The position numbers and the translations under genes are program-made. Source: DASXQK01 sp963724385 (GTDB lineage Bacteria > Pseudomonadota > Alphaproteobacteria > Dongiales > Dongiaceae). Taken from it: a stretch of 64,000 bases of DNA. Shown here piece after piece: positions 43,530 to 51,470 of this stretch. The stretch covers positions 1,860,001 through 1,924,000 of the forward strand of contig CAVRUJ010000002.1 of NCBI GenBank assembly GCA_963724385.1, read 5' to 3'. Position 1 is the first letter of the stretch. Every line of letters starts with the position of its first letter. Below the pieces are notes generated by a model. The model was not told the DNA's origin. It did no database searches and saw nothing but the letters and a program-made list of their open reading frames with translations.

Positions 43530-44099
43530 CTATTGCTGGATGCCGGCGATTCGCATCTGGCGCGCGCGCGTCAGGATCGCGTTTTCCAGATCGGTCGCCG
43601 TCGTCGCCGACACCGGCGCGTCGGTCCAGCTTCCGCCCTGGTTCACCTGGTGGAAGACCGCGGCGCGCAGCCCGTCGGCGCGGAGCTCCCGCCCCAGGAT
43701 GTAGACGGTCACCTTGAAGCGCTCGCCGGGGCTCGACGCGGGCGTGTACCAATCGGTGATGATGACGCCGCCGAAAGGATCGGCAGAGGAGAGCGGCATG
43801 AAGGAGAGGGTATCGAGGGACGCCCGCCAGAGCAGGCTGTTGACGCCGATGGTGCCGGCCTGCGCCCCCCCCGCCGCCGCCGTCTGGTCGCCGCCGAGGA
43901 ACAGGCCCTTGCCGCCGAAAATGCTTTCCGGGTCCTCGTAGCGCGGCTTGGTGTCGCCGGGCAGGCGGTCTTGCGGGTATTTCTGGTCGATGGGCACGTC
44001 GCCGCAGGCGGCGAGGAACCCGCAGGCCGCGAAGCAGGAAGCGGCCAGGACGAAACGCAGCCGCCGGACTCTGCGGCCGCCGAGCGGGCATGAATGCAC
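43530..44099 (-). CDS. DUF3576-family lipoprotein
   Basis: A 189-residue lipoprotein. The signal is LRFVLAASCFAACGFLAACGD with two overlapping lipobox-like sites, FAAC and LAAC; the second Cys (about 32) is more probable because the mature protein starts GDVPIDQKYPQDRLPGD. The body contains the conserved DUF3576 stretch GTIGVNSLLWRASLDTLSFMPLSSADPFGGVIITDWY. In alphaproteobacteria this family is always found directly upstream of leuS and thought to serve in the outer-membrane assembly context; its role is unproved. Start ATG 44099 follows a short Arg-rich leader. Confidence 0.88.
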   Translation of the reverse strand: MHSCPLGGRRVRRLRFVLAASCFAACGFLAACGDVPIDQKYPQDRLPGDTKPRYEDPESIFGGKGLFLGGDQTAAAGGAQAGTIGVNSLLWRASLDTLSFMPLSSADPFGGVIITDWYTPASSPGERFKVTVYILGRELRADGLRAAVFHQVNQGGSWTDAPVSATTATDLENAILTRARQMRIAGIQQ

Positions 44100-44361
44100 G
44101 AGGCTCGTCTCTCCTTGTCGGGGCGTTGGTTTCCGCCGCCCCTTCTGCGGGGGAAGTAAGCAAAACTCACAGGGCGGGTCAAGTTATCAAGCCGCCGCAC
44201 CCGCAAGAGGCGGCGCGGCCATTCGGCCAAGCGCGGATTTCGCGTTGCCAGGGGGCGTTCCATGCCATATCAAGCTGGGGCCAATTGAAGCGGCCGGCCC
44301 GGCCGGAAACGGGGCCGGCAAGCGGTTTCGTGACGCCGGTCCGCCGGAGAGCAGAAGGGCG

Positions 44362-45234
44362 ATGGGCAAGATCATCTGGCTCGCCTCCTACCCCAAGTCC
44401 GGGAACACCTGGCTGCGCGCGTTCCTGCACAACCTGCTGCGCAATCCCAAGGAAGCCTACGACCTCAACAAGATGTCGGACTTCACGCTCGGCGATTCCA
44501 CCGGGATCCTGTACCAGAAGTTCCTGCGCAAGCCGGTCAAGGAAATGACGCCGGAAGAAATCTCGGTCATCCGGCCCAAGGTGCAGAAGATGCTGACCGA
44601 GGTCATGCCCGACAACATCTTCGTCAAGACCCACAACGCGCTGGTCAACCACATCGACCTGCCGCTGATCGACATGGCCTCGACGGCCGGCGCCATCTAT
44701 GTGGTGCGCAATCCCTTCGACATGGTGATCAGCCATGCCGACCACTACGGCCGCTCCATCGACGAGTCGATCCGGATCACCGCCACGGAGGACGCCGTGG
44801 TGGTGACCGGCGAGGAAAGCGTCTACGAGATCCATTGCTCCTGGTCGCGCCATGTGGAGAGCTGGACCGTCCAGCCCCATCGCGCCCTCCACGTCATGCG
44901 CTACGAGGACATGCTGGCCCGGCCGACGGAAACCTTCGGCGGGCTCGTCCAGTTCCTGCGCCTGCCGGCGGAGCCCGAGCGTATCCGCCGCGCGATCGAG
45001 CTGTCCTCCTTCGACAAGCTGCGCAAGCTCGAGGAGGAGCAGGGCTTCATCGAGCGTTCGAAGTCCCAGAAGCGTTTCTTCCGCCGCGGCAAGGCGGGCG
45101 GCTGGCGCGAGCAGCTGACGCCGGCCCAGGTCGAGGCCATCGTCGCCGCGCATGAGCCCCAGATGCGCCGGTTCGGCTACTGGCCGGTGGCGGATTGGGC
45201 GCCATTGCCCGCACCCGCCGCCGCCAACGCCTGA
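44362..45234 (+). CDS. Sulfotransferase-domain protein
   Basis: A 290-residue protein with the PAPS-binding loop SYPKSGNTWLR (9-19), the 5'-phosphosulfate-binding motif, and the 3'-phosphate segment VVRNPFDMVISHADHYGRS with the conserved Arg and Ser (about 112-130). His/Lys candidates for catalysis are in FVKTHNAL. The C-terminal portion contains the RKGKAGGW-like RRGKAGGWREQLT, the second PAPS-binding motif. This is the class of cytosolic sulfotransferases found sporadically in bacteria, transferring sulfate to a small molecule or carbohydrate; the acceptor is unknown. ATG 44362 has AGAAGGG 5 bp upstream. Likely operonic with the fused dioxygenase-like gene 33 bp downstream. Confidence 0.87.
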   Translation: MGKIIWLASYPKSGNTWLRAFLHNLLRNPKEAYDLNKMSDFTLGDSTGILYQKFLRKPVKEMTPEEISVIRPKVQKMLTEVMPDNIFVKTHNALVNHIDLPLIDMASTAGAIYVVRNPFDMVISHADHYGRSIDESIRITATEDAVVVTGEESVYEIHCSWSRHVESWTVQPHRALHVMRYEDMLARPTETFGGLVQFLRLPAEPERIRRAIELSSFDKLRKLEEEQGFIERSKSQKRFFRRGKAGGWREQLTPAQVEAIVAAHEPQMRRFGYWPVADWAPLPAPAAANA

Positions 45235-45267
45235 CCGGCCGCCGAAGCACCCGATAGCCGGGATCCC

Positions 45268-46326
45268 ATGACCGAAACCAAGGCGCCGCCCACCAACTTG
45301 CTGAGCCGCATGGGCCTCGACCGGCCCATGCGGGTGCCCGTGATGGAAGGCCCGGCGCGCCTGCTGCCCGGCGACCGGATGGCCAATTTCCGCCTGCCCG
45401 GCCCGGACGACGTCTCGCGGGAGTTCTACGCCCTGATGAAAGGCCGGGCGGCGCTCCTGGTGCTGGTTGCCAACACCGCCCGACAGGACCAGTGGGACGA
45501 GATCAAGGCGCTCGCCGCAGCATTGCCGGATTTCGAAGCCGCGGGCCTCGATCTCTTCATCGTCTCCAACGACGGTGTCGAGTCCCTGGCCATGGTATCG
45601 AAGGCGGTGCCGGCGCCGGCGGTCTGGTTCGCCGACATCCAGGGCATGGTGAATATCGGCATCCGGGGCGCGGCCAAGTTCGAGATGACCGGCCTGTTGA
45701 GCTTCCTCCTCGATGCCGACCAGCGGGTGGTCGCCTTGCGCGGCCCGGAGCCGGGCCATGCGACTTGGGCGCTCGCCACCCTGTGGGAGCAACCCCAGCC
45801 GGAGCCGGTCATGCTCTCGGTCGCGGCCCCGGTGCTGGTGATGCCGGCGGTCCTAGACAGCAGGCTCTGCGGGCGGCTTCTGGAGCAGCTTGAAGCCGCC
45901 GGCGCCGGCGCCGAGGGGAGCGCGGTCGAGGAGGGCGCCTTTGCGACCGAGGTCGCCCAGGTGATGCTGCGCCGGGTCGGGCCCGAGGTCGAGAAGGTGT
46001 TCGATTTCGAGGACATCGTCATCGAGGGGGTGAAGGTCCGCCGCGATGCGGCCGGCCCCGAGGCGGGTATCGAGCGCCGGCACGATATCGTCGACATCGT
46101 CGGCAGGGAGCGCTTCTTCAGCTTGATCCTGGAACTCGACGCCGGCGCCTATGAAGGCGGCGGCTTCGCCTTCCCGGAATATGGCCCGCATGTCTACCGA
46201 CCGGCATCCGGCGGGGCCTTGATCTTTTCCGCAGCACTCCTGGCCGAGATCAGGCCGCCTGGTTCCGGCCGGCGCTCCCTGCTGACGGCCACGCTCCGCC
46301 AGCGCCCGAAAGCGCCCAAGCCTTAG
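45268..46326 (+). CDS. Peroxiredoxin-like / 2OG-Fe(II) dioxygenase-like fusion, apparently catalytically inactive
   Basis: A 352-residue two-domain protein. The first ~170 residues resemble a peroxiredoxin/AhpC fold (GDRMANFRLPGPDD, AALLVLVANTARQDQWDEIKALAAAL), but the place where a peroxidatic Cys would lie (ANTAR) has none, and the domain contains no other Cys nearby. The second part resembles prolyl-4-hydroxylase-type 2OG-Fe(II) oxygenases (FFSLILELDAGAYEGGGFAFPEYGPHVYRPASGGALIFSAALLAEIRP), but the canonical HxD reads RHD (271-273) and the distal His (LLHE in relatives) is Ala326 in LLAE; the cosubstrate Arg is still there in GRRS. So iron binding is probably lost. It follows the sulfotransferase by 33 bp. 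Possibly a scaffold or binding protein; homology is from memory. Confidence 0.75.
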   Translation: MTETKAPPTNLLSRMGLDRPMRVPVMEGPARLLPGDRMANFRLPGPDDVSREFYALMKGRAALLVLVANTARQDQWDEIKALAAALPDFEAAGLDLFIVSNDGVESLAMVSKAVPAPAVWFADIQGMVNIGIRGAAKFEMTGLLSFLLDADQRVVALRGPEPGHATWALATLWEQPQPEPVMLSVAAPVLVMPAVLDSRLCGRLLEQLEAAGAGAEGSAVEEGAFATEVAQVMLRRVGPEVEKVFDFEDIVIEGVKVRRDAAGPEAGIERRHDIVDIVGRERFFSLILELDAGAYEGGGFAFPEYGPHVYRPASGGALIFSAALLAEIRPPGSGRRSLLTATLRQRPKAPKP

Positions 46327-46328
46327 GC

Positions 46329-46832
46329 CTAAGAGCCGGCCAGCACCGAAAGCCGGTCGCCCGGCCCGGCATCGGCCAGGAAGGCGAGGAGATCGCCCGT
46401 CGCCAGGGCGATGCAGCCCCCCGTCGGCGCATAGTCGGGACCGGCCACATGCAGGAAAACCGCGCTGCCTGCGCCCGGCACCACCGGATCGTCGTTGTGG
46501 CCGACCACGACCAGGAGATCGTAGAGCCGGTCCTCGCGCCACAGCCGCTCATGCCGGGCGGGATAGGGCAGGCGGACCAGGCGGTTGTAGAGCGGGTCGG
46601 CCGGATCGTCGCACCAGCCGTCCCGGGGGGAAAGCGGTGCCGTCGGCAAGGCCGTGGCCGGGCGCTCGAGCCGGTCGGGACGGTAAAGCAGGCGCCGCAG
46701 GGGGAAGCGCCCGACGGGCGTGGCGCCGTCGCCCTCCCGTTTGGCGGCCGAAACGCCGGCCGGGCCAAGGGCGCAGCGCCAGACATGCTCGCCCCAACGA
46801 GCCTCGCCGGCGGGACTGATGATGAGGTCCAT
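46329..46832 (-). CDS. L,D-transpeptidase (YkuD-type) domain protein
   Basis: The 167-residue protein has the YkuD catalytic fold: a LHVAGP histidine and the TGGCIALATGDL loop with the nucleophilic Cys (about residues 134-141), the HxnTGGC arrangement of the small ErfK/YbiS-type family. The protein has no signal peptide, which is odd for an enzyme acting on periplasmic peptidoglycan, but members of this subfamily without one are common and may be exported otherwise. N-terminal SPAGEARWGEHVWRCALGPAGV is typical of the subfamily. The stop (46329) lies 2 bp from the convergent fused-dioxygenase gene; the start lies 8 bp from the trpS stop (same strand), so it is probably cotranscribed with trpS. 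Confidence 0.83.
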   Translation of the reverse strand: MDLIISPAGEARWGEHVWRCALGPAGVSAAKREGDGATPVGRFPLRRLLYRPDRLERPATALPTAPLSPRDGWCDDPADPLYNRLVRLPYPARHERLWREDRLYDLLVVVGHNDDPVVPGAGSAVFLHVAGPDYAPTGGCIALATGDLLAFLADAGPGDRLSVLAGS

Positions 46833-46840
46833 GGCGCGCC

Positions 46841-47869
46841 TCAGACCCGCAGATAGCCGACGATCTCTTCGACCTCGGCCATGATCGGCGCCGACAGCGC
46901 CCGGGCGCGGGCAGCGCCGTCGGCCAGCACCGCGTCGATCTCCGCCGGGTCGGCCAGCAGGCGCTTCATCTCGGCGCCGGTGCGCCCGAGGGTGGCCACG
47001 GCGAGATCGGTCAGCACCTTCTTGAAGAAGGAGAACTCCTTGCCGGCGAATTCGCGCAACACCGCCGCCGGTTCCTGGTCGCTGAGCGCGGCATAGATCG
47101 ACAGCAGGTTGAAGGCCTCGGGCCGCTTGGCAACGGCCGCCGGATCGAGGCTGCCGTCGGGGCTAAGCGCCTCCTCGCCCGGCAGCGGCGCCGGATCGGT
47201 CTTGGCCTTGCGGATCTTCTGGGCGACGGCATCGGCGTCGTCGGTCATGTTGATGCGGCTGTAGTCGGAGCTGTCCGACTTGCTCATCTTCTTGGTCCCG
47301 TCGCGCAGGCTCATGACCCTGGCGGCGGCGCCGAAGATGAGCGGCTCCGGCAGGGGGAAGAAGGCGCGGCCGAAGTCGTTGTTGAACTTCTGGGCGATGT
47401 CGCGGGCGAGCTCCAGATGCTGCTTCTGGTCCTCGCCCACGGGCACATGGGTCGCCTTGTAGGCCAGGATGTCGGCGGCCATCAGGCTCGGATAGACGTA
47501 GAGCCCGACCGAGGCGTTCTCGCGATCCTTGCCGGCCTTCTCCTTGAACTGGGTCATGCGATTGAGCCAGCCGACCCGGGCGACGCAGTTGAAGACCCAG
47601 GCGAGCTGGGCATGGGCCGGCACCTGGCTCTGGTTGAAGACGATATGCTTGCGCGCATCGATCCCGGCGGCGAGGAAGGCCGCCGCCACCTCGCGGGTGT
47701 GGGCGCGCAGCTCCGCAGGCTCCTGCCACAGAGTGATGGCATGCATGTCGACGATGCAGAAGATGCAGTCGTAGTCGCGCTGGAGCCGGACCCAATTGCG
47801 GATCGCCCCCAGATAATTGCCCAGGTGGAGATTGCCGGTCGGCTGAACGCCGGAAAAGATACGCGCCAT
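46841..47869 (-). CDS. trpS: Tryptophanyl-tRNA synthetase
   Basis: Class Ic synthetase of 342 residues charging tRNA-Trp. FSGVQPTGNLHLGNYLGAIR (4-23) contains the HIGH-type motif (HLGN), and KMSKSDSSD (about residues 201-209) is the KMSKS motif, with the tryptophan-binding VDMHAIT between. C-terminal helical domain ends EEIVGYLRV. Start ATG 47869 gives MARIFSGVQ; the open frame extends a further 19 residues with non-conserved sequence. The upstream 400 bp holds only repeats. Confidence 0.97.
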   Translation of the reverse strand: MARIFSGVQPTGNLHLGNYLGAIRNWVRLQRDYDCIFCIVDMHAITLWQEPAELRAHTREVAAAFLAAGIDARKHIVFNQSQVPAHAQLAWVFNCVARVGWLNRMTQFKEKAGKDRENASVGLYVYPSLMAADILAYKATHVPVGEDQKQHLELARDIAQKFNNDFGRAFFPLPEPLIFGAAARVMSLRDGTKKMSKSDSSDYSRINMTDDADAVAQKIRKAKTDPAPLPGEEALSPDGSLDPAAVAKRPEAFNLLSIYAALSDQEPAAVLREFAGKEFSFFKKVLTDLAVATLGRTGAEMKRLLADPAEIDAVLADGAARARALSAPIMAEVEEIVGYLRV

Positions 47870-47931
47870 AAGCTGATTGCCCTTCGCCACGAAGCAAGGC
47901 CGGCCCCATTTCGGCCGCGCCAACATTTCAC

Positions 47932-47993
47932 CGTCATTCCCGCGAAAGCGGGAATCCAGTGCGTCCTGGACCCCCGCTTGCGCGGGGGTGACG
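47932..47993. repeat. Composite REP-like palindromic element
   Basis: Two hairpins in one unit: ATTCCCGC (47936-47943) with GCGGGAAT (47948-47955) and CCCCCGC (47971-47977) with GCGGGGG (47982-47988), enclosed by CGTCA and TGACG. This is the common proteobacterial dispersed REP pair. It lies 63 bp upstream of trpS and belongs to the 411 bp gene-free stretch 47870-48280. Confidence 0.85.
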
Positions 47994-48056
47994 AAGAGGG
48001 TGGTTTCGGCCGGTCCGATTCTGCCCTTCCGCCGTTTTATCGCCGCTTAGCGCCTT

Positions 48057-48108
48057 TAGAGCAAGATCGGGTCAGCTTAAATCAAGCTGACCCGTGAATC
48101 TTGCTCTA
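48057..48108. repeat. Long interrupted palindrome A
   Basis: Outer arms TAGAGCAAGAT / ATCTTGCTCTA (48057-48067, 48098-48108) and inner arms CGGGTCAGCTT / AAGCTGACCCG (48068-48078, 48084-48094) form a nested perfect hairpin with a 5-nt loop and a small TGA bulge. Same architecture as element B at 48121-48170. Confidence 0.88.
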
Positions 48109-48120
48109 CATGTTGAAATA

Positions 48121-48170
48121 AGAGCCTGATTCACGCCTCAAGCCGAGCAGGCTTGAGACGATCAGGCTCT
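48121..48170. repeat. Long interrupted palindrome B
   Basis: Outer arms AGAGCCTGAT / ATCAGGCTCT (48121-48130, 48161-48170) and inner arms CTCAAGCC / GGCTTGAG (48137-48144, 48150-48157) around a 5-nt loop. It shares the AGAGC...GCTCT ends, but not the stem sequences, with element A 12 bp upstream and with the repeat at 17601-17690, suggesting one dispersed family. Confidence 0.88.
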
Positions 48171-48280
48171 AGGATCAACAGGGATCGGGCAGGGGGACTG
48201 TAACCGCGATCTCACTTGATTCGCCGGCGGGTTGCGCCAATATTCAGGCCATCTTGAAACCTTTGGAGAACGAGGCTGCC

Positions 48281-48997
48281 ATGGCCAATCCGATCGACCG
48301 GCGGTACATGTCCGGTGCCGCGGCTGCCGCGGCCGATATCGACGTCGGCCTAAGGCAGTACATGCTCAAGGTGTACAACTACATGACGGGCGGCCTGGTG
48401 ATGACCGGGCTGGTCGCCTTTTTCGTCTCCCAGAGCCCCGGGATGCTGCATGCCATCTACGGCACGCCGCTGCTTTGGGTGGTGATGCTGGCGCCCATCG
48501 GCATCTCCTTCTTCTTCAGCATGCGTCTGCAGCACATGTCGGCAAGCGCCGCCCAGGCGCTTTACTGGGTCTTCGCCGCCGTCATGGGGCTGTCGCTCAG
48601 CTTCATCTTCCTCGCCTATACCGGGGTTTCCATCGCCCGGGTCTTCTTCATCACCGCGGGCACTTTCGCTGGCATGAGCCTCTACGGCTACACCACGAAG
48701 CGCGACCTCGCGGGCATGGGAAGCTTCCTGTTCATGGGGCTGATCGGCCTCATCATCGCGAGCCTGGTCAACCTGTTCCTGCAGTCGACGGCGCTCCAGT
48801 TCGCCCTTTCGGTGATCGGGGTGCTGGTGTTCGTCGGGCTCACCGCCTGGGACACCCAGCGGATCAAGGAGATGTATGCGGCCGGCGACGCGGCGGAGAT
48901 CGGCACCAAGAAGGCGATCCTGGGCGCCCTCAGGCTCTACCTCGACTTCATCAACCTGTTCCTGTACTTCCTGCAGTTCTTCGGCAACCGGCGCTGA
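48281..48997 (+). CDS. Bax inhibitor-1 / YccA-family membrane protein
   Basis: A 238-residue integral membrane protein with about seven hydrophobic helices. The family signature lies near the C-terminus: AWDTQRIKEMY followed by ALRLYLDFINLFLYFLQFFGNRR, matching the last BI-1 helices with conserved Asp. BI-1 proteins in bacteria are proton-sensitive leak or protease-regulating proteins (YccA binds FtsH). Start ATG 48281 gives MANPIDRRYMSG; an upstream TTG at 48254 is possible. GGAG and GAGG sit 9-15 bp upstream. Monocistronic, after the repeat-filled intergenic region. Confidence 0.92.
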   Translation: MANPIDRRYMSGAAAAAADIDVGLRQYMLKVYNYMTGGLVMTGLVAFFVSQSPGMLHAIYGTPLLWVVMLAPIGISFFFSMRLQHMSASAAQALYWVFAAVMGLSLSFIFLAYTGVSIARVFFITAGTFAGMSLYGYTTKRDLAGMGSFLFMGLIGLIIASLVNLFLQSTALQFALSVIGVLVFVGLTAWDTQRIKEMYAAGDAAEIGTKKAILGALRLYLDFINLFLYFLQFFGNRR

Positions 48998-49156
48998 GCG
49001 CCGTCGCCGCGAGGCTAAACCCGAGCGCCCGGACCCATCTGGTCCGGGCGCTCTGCTTTTGGGCCCTGGCCTCCCCTGCGCGAGCCGGGTAGCATCCGGC
49101 CGCCAAGAATCAATCCGCCGCGGCCCCCGGAGAAAACGCCCCCAGGAGAAGATGCC

Positions 49157-49789
49157 ATGTACACGCTCTATTGGAACAACGGCAGCGCTTCCATCACCGC
49201 CCATATGGCGCTGGAGGAATCGGGCGCGCCCTACAGCCTCAAATTCGTCGACATGGACAAGGGCGAGCATCAGTCGGCCGAATACCTGAAGATCAATCCC
49301 AACGGCAAGGTCCCGACCCTGCTGATCGACGGCAAGCGGGCGATGTTCGAGACCTGCGCCATCGCCCTTTACATCGCCGACCGGCATCCGGCATCGGGCC
49401 TGGCGCCGGCGATGGACGACCCGGCCCGCGCGCGCTACCTGCAATGGATGGTGCATCTGACCAACAGCATCCAGCCCCATTACATGATGTATTACTACCC
49501 GGAGCGCTGCACCACGAACCCGGCCCATGTCGAGGAGATCAAGGCCAAGGCGAGCGAATCGATCGCCGCGGCCTGGGAAAAGGTGGACAGGGCCCTGGCG
49601 GCGAGCGGCCCCTACATGGCCGGCGACCGGTTCAGCGCTGCCGACCTGCCGGTCTTGATGCTGACCGGCTGGCAGCAGGCAAGGGCCGACGTGCTCGACA
49701 GGAACAAGCATATCCGGCGCCTCGTCGAGCTGGTCTCGGCCCGGCCGGCCATCGGCCGGGTGCTGAAGCAGAACCAGGCCGCCGCCTGA
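49157..49789 (+). CDS. Glutathione S-transferase
   Basis: A 210-residue protein with thioredoxin-like N-terminal domain (MYTLYWNNGSASITAHMAL, then KVPTLLIDGKRAMFETCAIALYIADRHP, where the cis-Pro VPTLL and Glu-Thr bind glutathione) and an α-helical C-terminal domain ending with FSAADLPVLMLTGW. The catalytic Ser or Cys is uncertain: the N-terminal Ser13 (NNGSASI) is the candidate; residue 4-type Tyr exists too. It would conjugate glutathione to electrophiles in the cytoplasm. ATG 49157 has CCAGGAG upstream. The next gene starts 1 bp after its stop codon. Confidence 0.9.
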   Translation: MYTLYWNNGSASITAHMALEESGAPYSLKFVDMDKGEHQSAEYLKINPNGKVPTLLIDGKRAMFETCAIALYIADRHPASGLAPAMDDPARARYLQWMVHLTNSIQPHYMMYYYPERCTTNPAHVEEIKAKASESIAAAWEKVDRALAASGPYMAGDRFSAADLPVLMLTGWQQARADVLDRNKHIRRLVELVSARPAIGRVLKQNQAAA

Positions 49790-49790
49790 C

Positions 49791-50399
49791 GTGACGGCGC
49801 CCGACGATTTCGCCTCGCCCCGGCTGCCGGCCGCGGCCGAAGAGCTGCTCGCCTTCTGGTTCTCCGAACGGGCGCAGAAGCTCTGGTTCGAACGGAACGA
49901 GGCCTTCGACGAGGAGATCCGCAGCCGCTTCGGCCCGCTTTCCACGGAAGGCGCCAGGGGCGGGCTCACCGCCTGGGAAGAGGCGCCGCAGTCGGCGCTT
50001 GCGCTGGTCGTGCTGCTGGACCAGTTCCCGCGCAACATGCATCGCGGCCGGGCCGAGGCCTTTGCTTGCGACCCGCTCGCCCGCGCGGTCGCCGGCCGGG
50101 CGATCGGGCGGGGCTTCGACCTGATGCTCCACCGCGACCGGCGGTTCTTCTTCTATCTGCCCTTTGAGCACAGCGAAGACCCGGCCGAGCAGGACCGGTC
50201 GGTCGCCCTGTTCCACGCCTGGGTCGAAGCGGCGCCCGAAGCGATCAAGGCGAAGGCCTTGGAGCAATTCGAATATGTGCTCCGCCACCAGGAGATCATC
50301 CGGCGCTTCGGGCGTTTCCCCCACAGGAACGCGGCGCTCGGGCGCGCGATCACCCCCGAGGAAGCCGAATTCCTGAAAGAGCCGCGCTCGAGCTTTTAG
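49791..50399 (+). CDS. DUF924-family protein
   Basis: A 202-residue protein with the DUF924 signature: LLAFWFSERAQKLWFERNEAFDEEIRSRFGPL at the start, then QSALALVVLLDQFPRNMHRG (about residues 64-83), FYLPFEHSEDPAEQDRSVALF and the closing YVLRHQEIIRRFGRFPHRNAALGR. This family is α-helical (TPR-like) and of unknown function, widespread in Gram-negatives. Start GTG 49791 immediately follows the GST stop codon (TGA then C then GTG), so the two are cotranscribed. The same stop precedes the tRNA by 136 bp; a promoter for the tRNA should lie there. Confidence 0.88.
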   Translation: MTAPDDFASPRLPAAAEELLAFWFSERAQKLWFERNEAFDEEIRSRFGPLSTEGARGGLTAWEEAPQSALALVVLLDQFPRNMHRGRAEAFACDPLARAVAGRAIGRGFDLMLHRDRRFFFYLPFEHSEDPAEQDRSVALFHAWVEAAPEAIKAKALEQFEYVLRHQEIIRRFGRFPHRNAALGRAITPEEAEFLKEPRSSF

Positions 50400-50534
50400 G
50401 GCGAAAGCGGCCGGCCGGTGGCCGCGGCGGGCGCGAGCGCTTCGGAGACGATGGAAGCGTGGGACCCAGGCGAGAGCGCCCGCTTTCGGCTGGCGCTCCG
50501 CCTCGCTATACTCCCGCCTCTGCCGCGCCAGGCT

Positions 50535-50611
50535 GTCCCCGTAGCTCAGCAGGATAGAGCAACAGTTTCCTAAACTGTGGGTCGGGTGTTCGAGTCACCC
50601 CGGGGACGCCA
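50535..50611 (+). tRNA. tRNA-Arg (anticodon CCU)
   Basis: 77 nt including an encoded CCA end. Acceptor stem GTCCCCG (50535-50541) pairs with CGGGGAC (50601-50607), discriminator G, CCA 50609-50611. D-arm GCTC/GAGC, anticodon stem ACAGT/ACTGT with loop TTCCTAA giving anticodon CCT (50569-50571), and T-arm GGGTG/CACCC with TTCGAGT loop. All four stems are perfect. Its 3' end is the likely integration site of the island that follows. Confidence 0.97.
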
Positions 50612-50795
50612 CCATGCGCTGAAACATCAGGCGGCGGGCGGGGGCGGCTGCGCCGATGGCAATTGCGAATTGTGTTCCTGGAATCCAGGCGCTGCGTTAC
50701 CGCAGCTAGCAGGCGCTATTCCGCCTGCCGCGCACTCACAACGGATTTGCACGACGCCCCTGGACGCGAACCTTTGCCTGCCGATTTTCCGATCT

Positions 50796-50947
50796 AGCAG
50801 GCTGCGGAAAAACTCGGAGGCCGGTGATGCTTACGCAAGAAAAGAATCGGCCAAGCGGGTTCAGAGAATCGATGTTGCGTAGGTGCCCGTTTCGGCGAAT
50901 CAATCTTGCGTCAGCGGTTGCAAAAAATCATTTTTCCGCAGCCTGCT
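50796..50947. mobile_element. MITE-like element or IS remnant bounded by 17-bp inverted repeats
   Basis: AGCAGGCTGCGGAAAAA (50796-50812) and its exact reverse complement (50931-50947) bound 152 bp that contain no ORF of note. Ends of the form AGCAGGCTGCGGAAAAA are like terminal inverted repeats of IS elements. No clear target-site duplication is seen at the edges. Confidence 0.65.
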
Positions 50948-51384
50948 GACCGCGAGGCAAACGCGCCACCGAGGTGGCGGTGCGCCGAAGCGGCTGAGAT
51001 GCCTCGGGATCGAGTGAATTACCTGGAGGCGCGAACGAGCCTCGGGACGTGCCGTGGGGCTCGATGGCAAGCGGCGTTCAAGCGCTCAATGGCGCCACCT
51101 TGGCGGGAGGAGCGTCCTCGCCCGGACCTCTTCAATTCTTGCATTTCGAGCCTATATGAAGGTCCGCTACTCTGCCCTTCCGTGACTTGACCTGAGAGCA
51201 CCGGGGGCATACCAATTGCCGGCCCAACTAAAGGTCTGGCTTTTGGGCGGACATCCGAACCAGCCCGAGCCTAGTCAGGAGCACAAGGCGCCGTGGGGGA
51301 TGGCGTTGGTAGTCGGTCTTGACCCCGAGGACAGCTTGGGCGGTATCGGCAATCCCCATCCTGGGGCAGCTCCCCCGGGAGGGA

Positions 51385-51413
51385 TTCACGCGCGGGCGTT
51401 GAGGGTGTACTAT
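51385..51413 (+). promoter_or_regulatory. Possible promoter for the small gene at 51471
   Basis: TTCACG (51385-51390) and TACTAT (51408-51413) separated by 17 bp match sigma-70 boxes at 4 of 6 positions each. The transcript would begin near 51420 and have a ~50-nt leader holding a 14-codon ORF. Confidence 0.4.
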
Positions 51414-51470
51414 ATTTTGTGGATGCCAATGGTCTTCTATCTAGATCTTGCATCCTACTGGAGGTGATGC

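Larger units (their letters stand above)
50612..51470. other. Gene-poor left end of the accessory island
   Basis: 859 bp after the tRNA hold no gene I can support. It contains the palindrome-bounded element 50796-50947 and scrambled-looking sequence. A frame from TTG 51216 to the TGA at 51465-51467 (83 codons, ending MPMVFYLDLASYWR) is open, with a GGGGG run ahead of it, but lacks recognisable features. The ~76-bp promoter-like stretch (51385-51413) precedes the small gene at 51471. No duplicated tRNA 3' end was found that would mark an attachment site. Confidence 0.6.

Noticed and set aside
50577..50882. A 101-codon frame starting inside the tRNA gene
   Set aside because: It begins in the tRNA and runs through the inverted-repeat element; no ribosome-binding site or family features.
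50906..51190. A 94-codon frame in the left part of the island
   Set aside because: No Shine-Dalgarno, overlaps the repeat end, no recognisable pattern.
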